The translations under genes and the position numbers were made by a program. Below the pieces are notes generated by a model. The model saw only the letters and a list, made by a program, of their open reading frames with translations. It was not told the origin of the DNA and did not search any database. Positions 37,119 to 51,829 of a DNA stretch of 64,000 bases are shown in pieces. Position 1 is the stretch's first letter; the number at the start of each line of letters is the position of its first letter. This DNA comes from Halocaridina rubra (lineage: Eukaryota > Arthropoda > Malacostraca > Decapoda > Atyidae), in the NCBI GenBank assembly GCA_037179515.1, contig JAXCGZ010020852.1, positions 7,501 through 71,500 on the forward strand, in the 5' to 3' direction.

Positions 37119-37213
37119 GGCCCGATTTCTTAAACAGTATAAACCTGAGATACCATATTGTTAGTTAGCTAGACACACAAATGGATTTCATAAACGCATC
37201 TGACGCTGTTCTG
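37119..37213. mobile_element. Palindromic family F, left arm only (F8)
   Basis: Starts GGCCCGATTTCTTAAACAG, ends at 'gacgctgttctg', where the next palindrome begins abruptly. Confidence 0.88.
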
Positions 37214-37571
37214 CAGTAATATTATTATTTTTTCTATTCATGATGAATAGTGAGGAACTGAGTAGCCTCTGCCTCTTTGGTCCGATTTCTTATGCAGTGT
37301 AAACCTAGGATACCATATTGTTAGTTAACTAGACACACACAAATGGATTTCATAAACGTATCTGACGCGATTCTGTGTATAGCTAGGATCCCGTGCGGGA
37401 TCCTAGCCATACACAGAACCGCGTCAGATGCGTTTATGAAATCCATTTGTGTCTAGCTAACTAACAATATGATATCCTTGGTTTACACTGTTTAAGAAAT
37501 CGGGCCAAAGAGGCAGAGGCTGCTCAGTTCCTCACTATTCATCATGAATAGAAAAAATAATAATATTACTG
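37214..37571. mobile_element. Family F copy F9 inside a larger 358-bp palindrome
   Basis: F9 occupies 37279-37506. Outside it, 37214-37278 (cagtaatattattatttttt... to 'gcctctgcctcttt') is the reverse complement of 37507-37571 ('aaagaggcagaggc' to ...attactg) with about 2 differences. The flanking 65 bp is therefore also inverted, and the palindrome is about 170 bp per arm, centred on 37394-37395. Confidence 0.9.
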
Positions 37572-37761
37572 ATAATTTATGAATGTTATCAGCTGATAAG
37601 GTGTGTGCAGTAAACACAAACAATATGAGTCATTTAATCTATACAGTAAACAACTATTTGGATCAATCCTAGAATTAGTACTCGTACATTATTTAAGTTT
37701 CAGGTGCTTAATCTGGGACTGAGGCAAGAGGCAGGTGCTTATTGTGGGATTGGGGCATATG

Positions 37762-37840
37762 TTAGCTGAGGTTAGGTTAACCTAACCCAACCTAACTGAA
37801 CAATAGAGTGCATAACACAGGATAGGTTAACCTAACCTAA
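37762..37840. repeat. TTAGG-like inverted motifs
   Basis: 'gaggttaggttaacctaacc' and 'ggataggttaacctaaccta' each place TTAGG-type pentamers head to head. Confidence 0.6.
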
Positions 37841-38136
37841 CCATGTGTAATTTGGGATTGAGGTTGAACGCAGGTGCTCCATATGTGACTTAGGTATATC
37901 AGGTACCTATTGCGAGATTGGTCCGATTATTTCTCTAGATGAAATAAAATGTGTTTACAATTGTAGATCAAAGGGCAGTTTCACATGGGTTAAGAAATCG
38001 CCAAAGATTAATATTAAGTATTTATACGTGAATTGAACGGGACCGATATTGTCTTTATGTTTCCCTATATTTTTCACAACACATACATAATAAATTTTTA
38101 AGTTTCAAAATATATCTACTTATTTTAATGAATATA

Positions 38137-38171
38137 GTAATAATAATAACAACAACAATAATAATAATAAC

Positions 38172-38228
<57 letters not shown>

Positions 38229-38272
38229 TAATGAAAATAATAAAAATAATAATAATAATGATAATAATAATA
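38137..38272. repeat. (AAT)n/(AAC) triplet array
   Basis: Interrupted AAT array just before a LINE-B tail. Confidence 0.95.
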
Positions 38273-38278
38273 ATACAT

Positions 38279-38350
38279 ACATACATACATATACCTTGGC
38301 TGTTTCCCCCTTTAATTGGGAGGTAGTCGACATCAAGGAAAGAAAACTGG
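38279..38350 (-). mobile_element. LINE-B 3' terminal fragment
   Basis: (CATA)n then 'taccttggctgtttccccct' then 'tgggaggtagtcgacatcaag'. This is only the last ~65 bp of the LINE-B 3'UTR, read on the minus strand. Confidence 0.8.
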
Positions 38351-38361
38351 GAAGAAGTTAT

Positions 38362-38425
38362 TCTAATAATAATAATAATAATAATAACAATAATGTAGTA
38401 GTAGTAGTAGTAGTAGTAGTAATAA
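38362..38425. repeat. (AAT)n-(GTA)n
   Basis: AAT units followed by about eight GTA units. Confidence 0.95.
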
Positions 38426-38780
38426 AAGAGAAGCAAAAGAGGAGAGAGAAGGAGGAGAAATAATCCAGAAAGGTTAACCCTCAGCTTACCTCCTAATGCA
38501 AATGAACTGGGCTCAATTCCAGCCAAAGCCCCTTCTGAGGCCCTTGTCAGTTGCATAATCATAATACTTAAAGTAGTGAGTGAGTATGTGTGTGACACCA
38601 CCCTCTGTGTGGCAGGTGACAAAATACTTTGCTTACGGTCACCACCTTTTCATCTGTAGTTGTTGTTTTTGTCGTTTTATTTGACACATACGGCGAAGTT
38701 GCAATTTATCAAATATCTCTTAGTGTCCTTCTGTGCATAATTGGTTTAGCTGGCATGAATGTAAATTAGAGTAATGGACG

Positions 38781-39912
<1,132 letters not shown>

Positions 39913-39964
39913 CATTCAGTGTGTTTGTGTGTGTGCGTGAGTGTGTGTATTTATGTATATTTAT

Positions 39965-39985
39965 ACACATACATACATACATACA

Positions 39986-40015
<30 letters not shown>
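39965..40015. repeat. (CATA)n tetranucleotide
   Basis: About twelve units lying between two LINE-A copies that point away from each other. Confidence 0.97.
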
Positions 40016-40016
<1 letters not shown>

Positions 40017-40576
40017 GGACAAGGAAATGTTCAGAAATAGTTATGTAACCTATGTGAGGCCAAAACTCGAATATGCAGCCCCCTTTTGGAATCCGCACTT
40101 GAAAAAGCACATAGCTAAGCTTGAAAAAGTTCAAAGACATGCCACGAAACTGGTGCCAGAAATACGCAATCTCAGTTATGATGAGAGGCTGAGGGAATTA
40201 GACTTACCATCACTCGAAGCTAAAAGAGTGAGGGGGGATATGGTGACAGTCTTTAAATTCCTTCATGGTTATGATAGAGTGGATAGGGATAGATATTTTG
40301 ATATGGCTGGCTCTAGAACTAGAGGTCATAGTTTGAAGCTTCGTAAGAAAACTTCTTTGCAGGATGTAAGGAAATACTTTTTCAGTGTAAGAGTAGTTGA
40401 TAATTGGAATTGGCTAAGCGAGGAGGTAGTTAATGCTATCTCAGTCCATAGTTTTAAGGACAGGTATGATAAGTATCACTAAGTATAAAATGGAACCGAT
40501 GAGGAGACGGGAAGATACGAGCTTTGGGCTCTTTCCCGTAAACACAATTAGGTAATCACAATTAGGTAATCACATA
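40016..40576 (+). pseudogene. LINE-A C-terminal fragment and 3' tail
   Basis: Open from MDKEMFRN through LEYAAPFWNPHLKKH, RHATKLVPEIRNLSYDERL and LKLRKKTSLQDVRKYFF to the stop at 40481. The 3'UTR then ends in two AATTAGGTAATCAC units. The coding part is intact but the RT domain is missing. Confidence 0.9.
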
Positions 40577-40577
40577 C

Positions 40578-40976
40578 AATGGCAGGGATAGAACTTCAAG
40601 AGACAGAGACTGAGAAAAATCTAGAATTAAACATACTGGAAATTTTTTCTCCAGTAATGCATAGAAATGGAATAGTAGGGGCAGCATATGCTTTCTTAGC
40701 AAATGTAAGGGTAGCCTTATGGCACATGGACAAGGAAATGTACTGATATATTTATGTCATTTATGTGAGGCCAGAGCTTGAATATGCAGCCTCATTTTGG
40801 AATCCACACCTGAAAAAGCACGTAGTTAAGCTGGAAAAAGTTCAAAGACATGCTACAAAACAGGTGCCAGATATACACAATCTCAGCTATGAGGAGAGGC
40901 TGAGGGAATTAGACTCACCAACACTCGAAGCTAGAAGAATAAGGGGGATATGATGACGCTCTTTAAATTCCATTTT
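40578..40976 (+). pseudogene. Older LINE-A fragment
   Basis: It begins with the 'ggcagggatagaacttcaag' region equal to the RT/thumb segment. It carries a stop in 'gaaatgtactgatatattta', keeps RPELEYAASFWNPHLKKHV, then ends at 'atgacgctctttaaattcca' with no tail. It lies tail-to-head behind the previous copy. Confidence 0.85.
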
Positions 40977-41045
40977 TCTATCTCCACCACACAATATAAA
41001 CCAGAACACAATTTAAAACCCCTATTTGGAGTTTTTCTAATTTTC

Positions 41046-41330
41046 AATATTATATTATGGGTATCTGCTGTTACCACGGGGCTGCATCTTACAGAGATAG
41101 CCCTGTGGTAGGGGCAGTAGGAGGAGCTGGCAGTTGTGAAGCGACACAGGTTGTGGAAGAGCCGGGAGGATGGGCTGTGGCACTCCAGTAGTGCCATCTG
41201 ATCGGTCGCTAGCTCCCTCGTCATTGCCCATAGAGCAAAGTAATCCCCCTATTTGTTTTCCTTTCTTGATGTCGGCTACCCCCCAATTAAAGGGGGAAAC
41301 AGCCAAGGTATATGTATGTATGTATTATTT
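41046..41330 (+). mobile_element. LINE-B 3'UTR-only copy
   Basis: About 270 bp matching the 3'UTR of the 14878-15640 copy at high identity in the opposite direction. It ends 'gccaaggtatatgtatgtatg'. Severe 5' truncation. Confidence 0.85.
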
Positions 41331-41519
41331 TTAATATTTATAGAGGCATTAGTCATGATGGTGGAGAATATAAATAAGGGAAGTAATGAAAGACACTCAA
41401 GTCGATTTACACCTCTGGGCGGGCTGGGCGGGACGGCACTCAATCACAACAACTTGTCGTATATTTAAGAAACATATATAAACACGTATTATAGGTGACT
41501 TGTGACTTTTCAGTTATAA

Positions 41520-41521
<2 letters not shown>
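41331..41521. other. Unassigned sequence
   Basis: Nothing recognised. Confidence 0.4.

Positions 41522-41572
<51 letters not shown>
41522..41572. repeat. (TA)n microsatellite
   Basis: About 25 TA units. Confidence 0.97.
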
Positions 41573-41574
<2 letters not shown>

Positions 41575-41576
<2 letters not shown>

Positions 41577-41662
41577 CATTTTCTACCCCGACCGGGACTC
41601 GAACCTAGGACTCATGATTACTAAGTCAAGGCGCTACCACTACACCACAGAAGGTTAAAAGG
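41575..41662 (-). mobile_element. tRNA-like SINE head
   Basis: On the minus strand 'ctgtggtgtagtggtagcgc' is a strong box A/D-arm and 'ctaggttcgagtcccggtcg' a strong box B/T-arm, with ~35 bp between them. The acceptor and anticodon stems do not pair well, so I call it a SINE head rather than a functional tRNA. 'taccctgaccgggacttgaa' near 59672 is a relative. Confidence 0.55.
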
Positions 41663-41703
41663 AATGAACGCATTCTAACTGAATGCCACTATGTTCATAT
41701 TAC

Positions 41704-41775
41704 AGATTCCCCAACCTCACTCGTGGCTTCATTTTAGCATTTAATTCAATTCCCAATCTCATTCGGGCCTTCAAA
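41704..41775 (+). repeat. Family G fragment
   Basis: 'ttccccaacctcactcgtgg' then 'ttcattttagcatttaattc' and 'tcccaatctcattcggg' matches 11950-12010. Confidence 0.8.
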
Positions 41776-41819
41776 TAACCAAATAAAAAAATTACATATG
41801 TTTTCACATATGTAATGTG

Positions 41820-43490
<1,671 letters not shown>

Positions 43491-43599
43491 AACTTGCTCT
43501 AGTTATTCCAACATATATTAAAAAAGGGTCATGGTGGACCCGTACGTAAAAGCATAAATCATTCAAATCCTCCTAACATTATTGAAGTCTCCTATTAGC

Positions 43600-43975
43600 T
43601 TTCCCCCCAGTTCCTTTCCATCCTATTCTCTTTCTTTAGTAATGACACCCTGAATAGGGCTAAGAGCATTCACTCAAAACCGTCACTAATCTCCCCCCCC
43701 CCAAAAAAAAAATCCAACCGATCCGATGCCATAACTTAAGCAAGAGGGTCTGTCTGCCTCTCTTTTTCTTTTTCTTTATTTAATTCTCGTACTTTCCCCC
43801 AAAGTCCTTCCCACCCTATCCATCCTTTTATGTTGACACCCTGAATAGGTCTAAGAGAGTTCACTCGAATCCATCACTACATTCGCCCGTATCCTATCCC
43901 CAATTACCCGTATTCGTATCCGATGCCTCACTTATCCCCCCTCTCCAATTAAATACCATTTTATCTGTTGTTGGT
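43600..43975. repeat. Tandem duplication of ~190 bp, diverged
   Basis: 'gacaccctgaatagggctaa' at 43646 and 'gacaccctgaataggtctaa' at 43834 are both preceded by 'cccc.agt.cttcc..cctat' and followed by 'ttcactc.aa.c.tcactac'. Confidence 0.75.
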
Positions 43976-44302
43976 TACATATTTCACCCAGATGTGGAAC
44001 GGGTCATGTTGGACCCGTAGGTGTATTAATCTTGCAAAGGTGGTCAGTCTAAGCTGTGATGTAGAAAGAATGTTGTCAAAAATTTCTTTACTGAGTTAGT
44101 AATTTTTCATATTAATGACAAAAAAAAGTATATGGAAGAGGGAAGAAGGAGAAAGAGTTGATGGTGCTGAGTGCACAGAATTAATCCCTCAGTTGACCAC
44201 CAGGATGGGAGTGTACTTTGGTGACAGGAGAATAAATGGATATCCGACCAGGTGTGTGTGGGCAATGGTGGGCCAATAGTTTCAGGATCATTCGTTCGTT
44301 CT

Positions 44303-44612
44303 ATGTAGATATCCACGGAAGCGACTAGGTGCAGCCCCTTGATCTTTAACATGCTCAGCCCGCAATCAGCTTACATATATGCTGTTCAAGTATTTATGAA
44401 AGAAAAAAAAACATTTCAGTATATCAAGCACACGGTTCCTGCAGAGGAACCTAATCTAACCTAGGTTACGTTTCTCTGCAGAAACCATGGTTTTGGTATG
44501 CTGAAATGGTTTTTTCTTTCATAAATACTTGAACTGCATATATGTCAGATGATTGTGGGCGAAGCATTTTAAAGATCAAAGGCTGCACCCAGTCGTTTCC
44601 TATATCCACCCG
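44303..44612. repeat. Degenerate ~310-bp palindrome
   Basis: The left arm ('agatatccacggaagcgact' ... 'ttcaagtatttatgaaagaa') pairs with the right arm ('ttctttcataaatacttgaa' ... 'agtcgtttcctatatcca'), centre near 44457. Many mismatches make it an old foldback element. The outer sequences 44040-44250 and 44690-44860 also resemble each other in the same direction. Confidence 0.75.
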
Positions 44613-45053
44613 GGGGTGTACAGTCCATGGTGGGCCCCTAGGGGAGTGATTTTGGAGTGGAGGTCATGCCTTAACTGCAAATAAAAGAAAAGCTTCAAGA
44701 TGTTCTTAACAGGGTTAGTAGTCTCCTTTATAATATGTTTTGCTTAGATGTCATTAATTGTGGGGAATGAGGAAAGTTTGGAGAGGATTATAGTGAAGAA
44801 GGGAGAGTTGATGGTGCCGCGTGCATGCTTTTAACTCCTGTGGAACCACCAGGAAAGAAGGGTAAATGGGAGTTAGGAACAAAAAATGATGAAAATAAAG
44901 ATGAAAAATAAATGGATGAACACAAATTAGAACGAGAAACATAAGAAGAGAATGCTCTTAATCCCATGTAAATGTACCCTGGGCTGGTTTTTTGTCTCCT
45001 TTTTTTATTTTTATTTTTTTGCTAGCTGTATCTCTTGCCATTGCACTTTGAGA

Positions 45054-45290
<237 letters not shown>

Positions 45291-45499
45291 ATACATATGA
45301 TTCATGGATTCAGAATTTATCTCCTAATATAAATAAATGAAGAGCTCAACATCTATCATATTATTTTCTTTTACCTCTTCAGCTCTCAGAGAGTGAAAAT
45401 GCTACTCGACAAATTTCAAAATTCATGACTATTTTTATGACGTTGAAGGAGAGAAGGCTGAAGGAGCATTTAAATTTTAAATTTAAACTTTATTTCCAT

Positions 45500-45670
45500 T
45501 TCAATACAATGGGTATTCGTCAGCCAGGGCAAGCCCCAACCCCCCACTGTGGTGTCCAACCACAGCAGTTCCTGCCAGTAAACAGCTTAAACTCTCGGTC
45601 TTGGACAGGAACCGATCTTTCGACCTCGTGAATGCGAAGCCAGCGCGTTACCACTGTGCTAGCAGGAGAT
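45500..45670 (-). mobile_element. SINE family C, reverse copy, inside the split SINE-A
   Basis: The reverse complement matches 52711-52890: 'gctagcacagtggtaacgcg' box A, 'attcacgaggtcgaaagatc' box B region, then 'aagctgtttactggcaggaa' and the CCACAGTGGGGGGTTGGGG block. Confidence 0.85.
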
Positions 45671-45812
45671 ATAAAGGCCATATCTTTAACACAACTTATA
45701 GTGTTCTTGGAATTTTGCAGTTATGTTCTGCACTGTAGAAATATATTTTACTTCCTTTGGGATGAAGATTCCAAGAGAAATTTACTCAATATTTTTACAG
45801 TGATATTACCCA

Positions 45813-45878
45813 CCCCGTGACGGGACGCGAATCCTCGACCTGCCGCCTCAGAGTCGCGGACGCTACCATTTTGCCACG

Positions 45879-45884
<6 letters not shown>
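45813..45884 (-). mobile_element. SINE family A head fragment (part of a split copy)
   Basis: Contains the reversed box B (gggacgcgaatcctcgac) and box A region, ending 'gccacggagacta' at a (TA)n tract. Confidence 0.85.
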
Positions 45885-46118
<234 letters not shown>

Positions 46119-46183
46119 CACTGAACTGTTACCATAGGCACTTTAAATATTTTACGTTGTTTTCCTTAATGAGCCATTTCCTT

Positions 46184-46219
<36 letters not shown>

Positions 46220-46255
46220 CACAATTAGGTAATCACAATTAGGTAATCACATAAG
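46184..46255 (+). mobile_element. (CA)n and LINE-A tail remnant
   Basis: (CA)n 46184-46218, then two AATTAGGTAATCAC units with no LINE body before them. They abut the inverted repeat at the 5' end of the next LINE-A. Confidence 0.8.
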
Positions 46256-46486
46256 TCTCCCATGTGGAACAGTGTCAAACGCTTTCTGGAAGTCTAGGAA
46301 TATGCAATCTGCCCAGCCCTCTCTTTCCTGTAAGATTCGGCTTACCTCATCATAGAATTCTAATAAGTTTGTTACTTATTAGAATTCTATGATGAGGTAA
46401 GCCGAATCTTACAGGAAAGAGAGGGCTGGGCAGATTGCATATTCCTAGACTTCCAGAAAGCGTTTGACACTGTTCCACATGGGAGA
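46256..46486. repeat. Perfect 113-bp inverted repeat at LINE-A 5' end
   Basis: 46256-46368 is the exact reverse complement of 46374-46486, with a 5-base loop (ttgtt). The right arm is LINE-A coding sequence (LDFQKAFDTVPHG); the left arm is the same segment flipped. Confidence 0.97.
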
Positions 46487-47589
46487 GTAGGAAGCTGCAA
46501 GCAATGGCTAGAATAGGTGGAAATGTTTCGGAGCGGATAAAAACTTACTTAGAAGGAAGGAAACAGAGGGTTAGAGTAAGACACTCAGTGTCTGAATCGA
46601 GAAGAGTTAGTAGTGGAGTTTCACAGGGTTCAGTTTTAGGGCCACTTTTGTTCCGTGTATATGTAAATGACCTACCAGAGTCTGGAAATTCATTCATGAA
46701 TATGTTTGCAGATGATGCAAAGATTGTGAAGAAAGTAAAAAACGAGAACAATGGTAGAGAACTTCAGGAGGATCTAAATAATCTGCATGAGTGGTCAGAA
46801 AAGTGGCTAATGAAATTCAATACTTCAATATGTAAGGTAATGAGAATGGGTACAAGTGCAAGAAGGCCCAAGCTTGACTACTCGGTGGCTGGAGTACAAC
46901 TTCAAGAGACAGAAAATGAGAGAGATCTAGGAGTAAACATACTGGCAGATTTGTCTCCAGAAATATATATAAATGGCATAGTAAGAGCAGCATATGCATT
47001 CTTATCAAATGTAAGGGTAGCCTTCACGCACATGGACAAGGAAATATTCAGAAATATTTATGTAACCTATGTGAGGCCAAAACTCGAATATGCAGCCCCC
47101 TTTTGGAATCCACACTTGAAAAAGCACATAGCTAAGCTTGAAAAAGTTCAAAGACATGCCACGAAACTGGTGCCAGAAATACGCAATCTCAGTTATGATG
47201 AGAGGCTGAGGGAATTAGACTTACCATCACTCGAAGCTAAAAGAGTGAGGGGGGATATGGTGACAGTCTTTAAATTCCTTCATGGTTATGATAGAGTGGA
47301 TAGGGATCGATATTTTGATATGGCTGGCTCTAGAACTAGAGGTCATAGTTTGAAGCTTCGTAAGAAAACTTCTTTGCAGGATGTAAGGAAATACTTTTTC
47401 AGTGTAAGAGTAGTTGATAACTGGAATTCGCTAAGCGAGGAGATAGTTAATGCTATCTCAATCCATAGTTTTAAGGACAGGTATGATAAGTATCACTAAG
47501 TATAAAATGGAACCGATGAGAAGACGGGAAGATACGAGCTTTGGGCTCTTTCCCGTAAGCACAATTAGGTAATCACAATTAGGTACTCA
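46374..47589 (+). pseudogene. LINE-A: longest reverse transcriptase copy, frameshifted and 5'-truncated
   Basis: The non-LTR RT motifs are in order: motif A in FLDFQKAFDTVPHG (46440s-46485), a frame change near 46490-46504 after which the frame is open for 331 codons, motif B SSGVSQGSVLGPLLF, catalytic motif C FADDAKIV, then SEKWLMKFNTS, ERDLGVNILADLSPE and the C-terminal YVRPKLEYAAPFWNPHLK and KTSLQDVRKYFFSVRVV blocks to the stop at 47498. The 3'UTR ends in AATTAGGTAATCAC-type units and (CA)n. No endonuclease domain is present. The pattern fits the CR1/jockey group. The recent look (open frame, perfect inverted repeat) suggests late activity of the family. Confidence 0.93.
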
Positions 47590-47614
47590 CACACACACAC
47601 ACACACACACACAC

Positions 47615-48560
<946 letters not shown>

Positions 48561-50720
48561 TGTGAACAATAATGTTAATAAAAAAGAAGTAATAATAACA
48601 CTCGATACAGGATCGTTCATATCGGCATCATCACTATATTTGTATTCCTTACAATGAGAATAATTAGATAATAACTTAGGAATATATATTCTATTTACAT
48701 ATAGAATGGTTAGTGTTAAGGGAAATTGCATTAAATCATTAAGTTAGATTAGTGTGTGAGCAGTAACTATTTGTCCAAAAGAAAACTATATAGTTTGCCT
48801 TTGAAAGGTGCGAAAGAGTATGAATTTTTAAAATGTTCTGGAATATTGTTCCATAGTGTTGGCCCTTTAATAGTGATCATCTTTGAATCTGCATCTGTGT
48901 CTGTTCTCTGAATAAAGAGCTCACTACTCTGTCTTGTGTTGGTTCCCCTTATATCCATGACTGTTTTGAAATTAAATAGCCAGCTAGGATAATGATGGTT
49001 CAAAATATTGTATACACAAACGTACATAGCATAGTCAACCTTTACTTCCTGCCTGCAGCCACCCAAGTTTTTTGAGAGCTAGTGTGATGTGGTCATATTT
49101 TCTTATTCCTCCCAGAGCAACTCGAGCTGCAAAATTAAAAAGCTTCTGTGTTCTATTTATCTCTGTCTTATTGGTAGCTCTCCATACAGTTGTGCAATTA
49201 TTAGTGACAGGGCTAGAGATTCAACAACCGTTATTTGAGTGGTAGTCTCAAATTGTCTTTTATACATGATAAGTACATTAGTGTTCCTGTGACCTTTTTG
49301 CATACTTTATCTATATGGGAATCAAACAACATGTAGTTATCAAAGTGAAATCCTAGATTTTTGACTGTTTTGCTAGGTGTAATAATATTGTCGCAAAAAT
49401 CAGTTGTTGTGTTTTCTGGAGTTTGTGTGCTATTTGGTACCTTGAACCAATAAGCATGCATTGTGTTTCATTTTCGTTAATTAACAGCACAATATCTTGA
49501 ATATAGGTTTTCATTTTTGACAGAGTGTTTTTTGCTCTTAAGGTTAGCTCTGGGAGATTATTAATATCACCACTAAGGAGTAGTTGAGTGTCATCTGCAT
49601 ATTGCACAACTAGACAGTAAAAAAATGAAACAAGATAGATAACTTACGTTAATGGAGAAGAGGATAGGACCAAGGACTGATCTCTGTGGAACACGAAATG
49701 ATATTTTTTTTTGGAGTAGAGATGATGCTGTTAAGACGAATAGACTGTCTGCAAATAGATAGATACAGGTAGGGTCAATATTTAGGTTAGTACATTTATT
49801 AATAAGAAATTAATGTCTTACACTGTCGAGGGCTTTTGATAAGTCTAACAATACAAACAGAGATATTTTTTTCTTATCTATATTTTTGTAAATTCTGTCA
49901 GTAAATGTGAACAGTCCAGTTTCCGTCGAGAGTTTCGGTCTGAAACCATGTTGGTTAATAGCTAATGGTCTTTTTGTCTCTAAATTTGACATTAGTTGGC
50001 ATGCAACATTTTTTTTTAAATATTTTAGAGAGAATGGGTATCCGGGAAATGGGACGATAGTTTGTCACATATTCTCTGTCCCCCTTTTTATGCAGAGGTA
50101 TTATATGTGATTTTTTCCAAGAGTCAGGAAACTTTTTAGTAACAATGAAAGTGTTTATAATAGCTAGAATATAAGATACCATCATAGGTAGAACATCTTT
50201 GATGAATTGAAATGGTATACCATCTGGACCATAAGAGCCAGAGTTTCTCAGGCTCTTTATGGTAAGAATTAGGGTAGCACAATCGACAGCATTGATCTTG
50301 AAGTAATCTCTTATGTTTACATTGGAAGAATTGTCATTTAAGCTATTACTTGCCCTCCGCGGTGATATAATAAGTGCCATTGGGAAATTTCATAATTCTC
50401 TATGCTGGGTTCACTGTTGTAAGGTAGTCATCGTGGCACAAGCGGTAGCGTCCGCGACTTTGAGGTGTCAGGTCGAGGGTTCGCACCCCGTCACGGTCTG
50501 AGGTTAGCAAGGGCATGCACTCAGGGTAACGATTACATCTGCCAAAACAAGTCCTTCGCATGAAGGCAACCGTCCTAGCACTTGGTAGAAAAGAGAGTCC
50601 GTGACGTGAAACCGGAAATGGTTTCACTGTTGTGAGATGTGGGATATCCACATCCCGGAGCCATACTGATGTTTTGATGTTACTCACCTTAGGTATCAGG
50701 TTTAAATTTTGCACTTAGTT
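48561..50720 (-). pseudogene. LINE-D: decayed CR1/L2-like retrotransposon with a SINE inserted
   Basis: Read on the minus strand: LRNSGSYGPDGIPFQFIKDV, WKKSHIIPLHKKGD..VTNYRPIS (RT entry region), INQHGFRPKLSTETGL, motif A region LFVLLDLSKALDSV, degraded motif B (SVLGPILFSINV, about 49690), motif C MQYADDTQLLLSGDI, KNLGFHFDNYMLFDSHIDKV, and the C-terminal NTRQSSELFIQRT and GPTLWNNIPEHFKNS..FKGKLYSFLL ending at 48767. Several frame changes separate these blocks. Sequence 5' of 50400 is interrupted by a SINE-A (50421-50622) and resumes to about 50720. The clade is not certain. Confidence 0.85.
50421..50622 (+). mobile_element. SINE family A, copy inserted into LINE-D
   Basis: Full-length forward copy flanked by exact 11-bp duplications (ttcactgttgt) at 50410-50420 and 50623-50633. 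It is the only forward full copy besides copy 1. Confidence 0.96.
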
Positions 50721-50945
50721 AAAGACACTGTGGTCTCCAAAACTCTAAAAAGTTGGTAAGGTCCATTTTCTCATTACAAATAAGTATTCACTTAATCCTT
50801 TTTAGTTTTTAAATGTAATCCCAATATACGAGAACGAAAAAAACAACAACGTTATTAAACAAGAATTTTATTTCAAAGTAGCATGTTTGTACCTCTGAAT
50901 CAAACTCAGTAGGGTTGGTCTTATGTCTATATATTATTTTGGGGT
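50721..50945. other. Unassigned AT-rich sequence
   Basis: Nothing recognised. Confidence 0.4.
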
Positions 50946-51442
50946 TGCTCTTACGTAATTACCTGATTTTGTTTACGGAAAAGAGCCCCGTGCTTGTAAC
51001 TCCACGTCTCCTGGTCGGTTCTAATTTTGTACTCAGTGATACTTATACCTGTCCTTAATACTGTGGACTGAGTTAGAATTAACTACCTCCTCGCTTAGCG
51101 AGTTCCTATCATCAACTACTCTTACACTAAAAGAGTGCTTCCTTACATCTTGCAAAGACGTTTTCTTACGAAGATTCAAACTATGACCTCTAGTTCTAGT
51201 GTCAGCCATATCAAAATATCGATCCCTATCCATTCTGTCATAACCATGAAGGAATTTAAAAACCGTCACCATATCCCCCCCTCATTATTCTAGCTTTGAG
51301 TGATGGTAAGTAAAATTCCCTCAGCCTCTCCTCAAAACTGTGATTGCGTATTTCTGGCACCAGTTTCGTAGCATGTCTTTGAACTTTCCCCAGTTTATTT
51401 ATATGCTTTTTCCAGTGCGGATTCCGAAAGGGGGCTGTTTAT
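50946..51442 (-). pseudogene. LINE-A C-terminal fragment, old copy
   Basis: The minus strand reads from 'cagcccccttt' (APFWNP region) through MVTVFKFLHGYDRMDRDRYF and KTSLQDVRKHSFSVRVV to the 3'UTR tail 'aattacgtaagagc'. It has more substitutions and small indels than other LINE-A copies, and no CA tract at its tail. Confidence 0.85.
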
Positions 51443-51690
51443 ATGTGTATGTATTTATCTGGGTTGTTCTTATATCTATAGAATTATCTGAGTTGCTCAT
51501 ATATTTATACAATTATCTAGGTTACTTTCATGACTATACAGTATAATTTGACGATTCCAAAATTAATTTAGTAAAAATAATAATTGATTTACTGGGATAA
51601 AGTCGCAATTACCCATGAAACGAAATAAAAATACAGAGCAAGCATATAACGGTAAAAAGAAAATTGACACTAAGTAAAAGTCAGAAACCT
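51443..51690. other. Unassigned sequence
   Basis: Nothing recognised. Confidence 0.4.
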
Positions 51691-51699
51691 CTTCTTTTG

Positions 51700-51829
51700 G
51701 GTCATTTTCCAAGATGGCTACCTCATGGCTTTCTCCTTGACAACACCAATAACCTCTCTAGCGATTTGTATCCTCAAGCTCAGTAAAATGGCGATGCTCA
51801 GCTGTTAAGATTGTCCAGGATGCGCAAAA
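51700..51829 (+). promoter_or_regulatory. Candidate promoter/5'UTR with YY1-like motifs
   Basis: 'ccaagatggctacc' (51709-51722) and 'aaaatggcgatg' (51785-51796) resemble YY1 sites (AAGATGGCGGC), which cluster at transcription starts. Inferred from motif and position only. Confidence 0.3.

Noticed and set aside
41575..41662. Functional tRNA gene on the minus strand
   Set aside because: Boxes A and B are good, but the acceptor and anticodon stems do not pair, and a related fragment occurs elsewhere; better a SINE head.
46504..47499. Active autonomous LINE
   Set aside because: The 331-codon frame looks intact, but motif A is out of frame, the endonuclease is missing and the 5' end is truncated.
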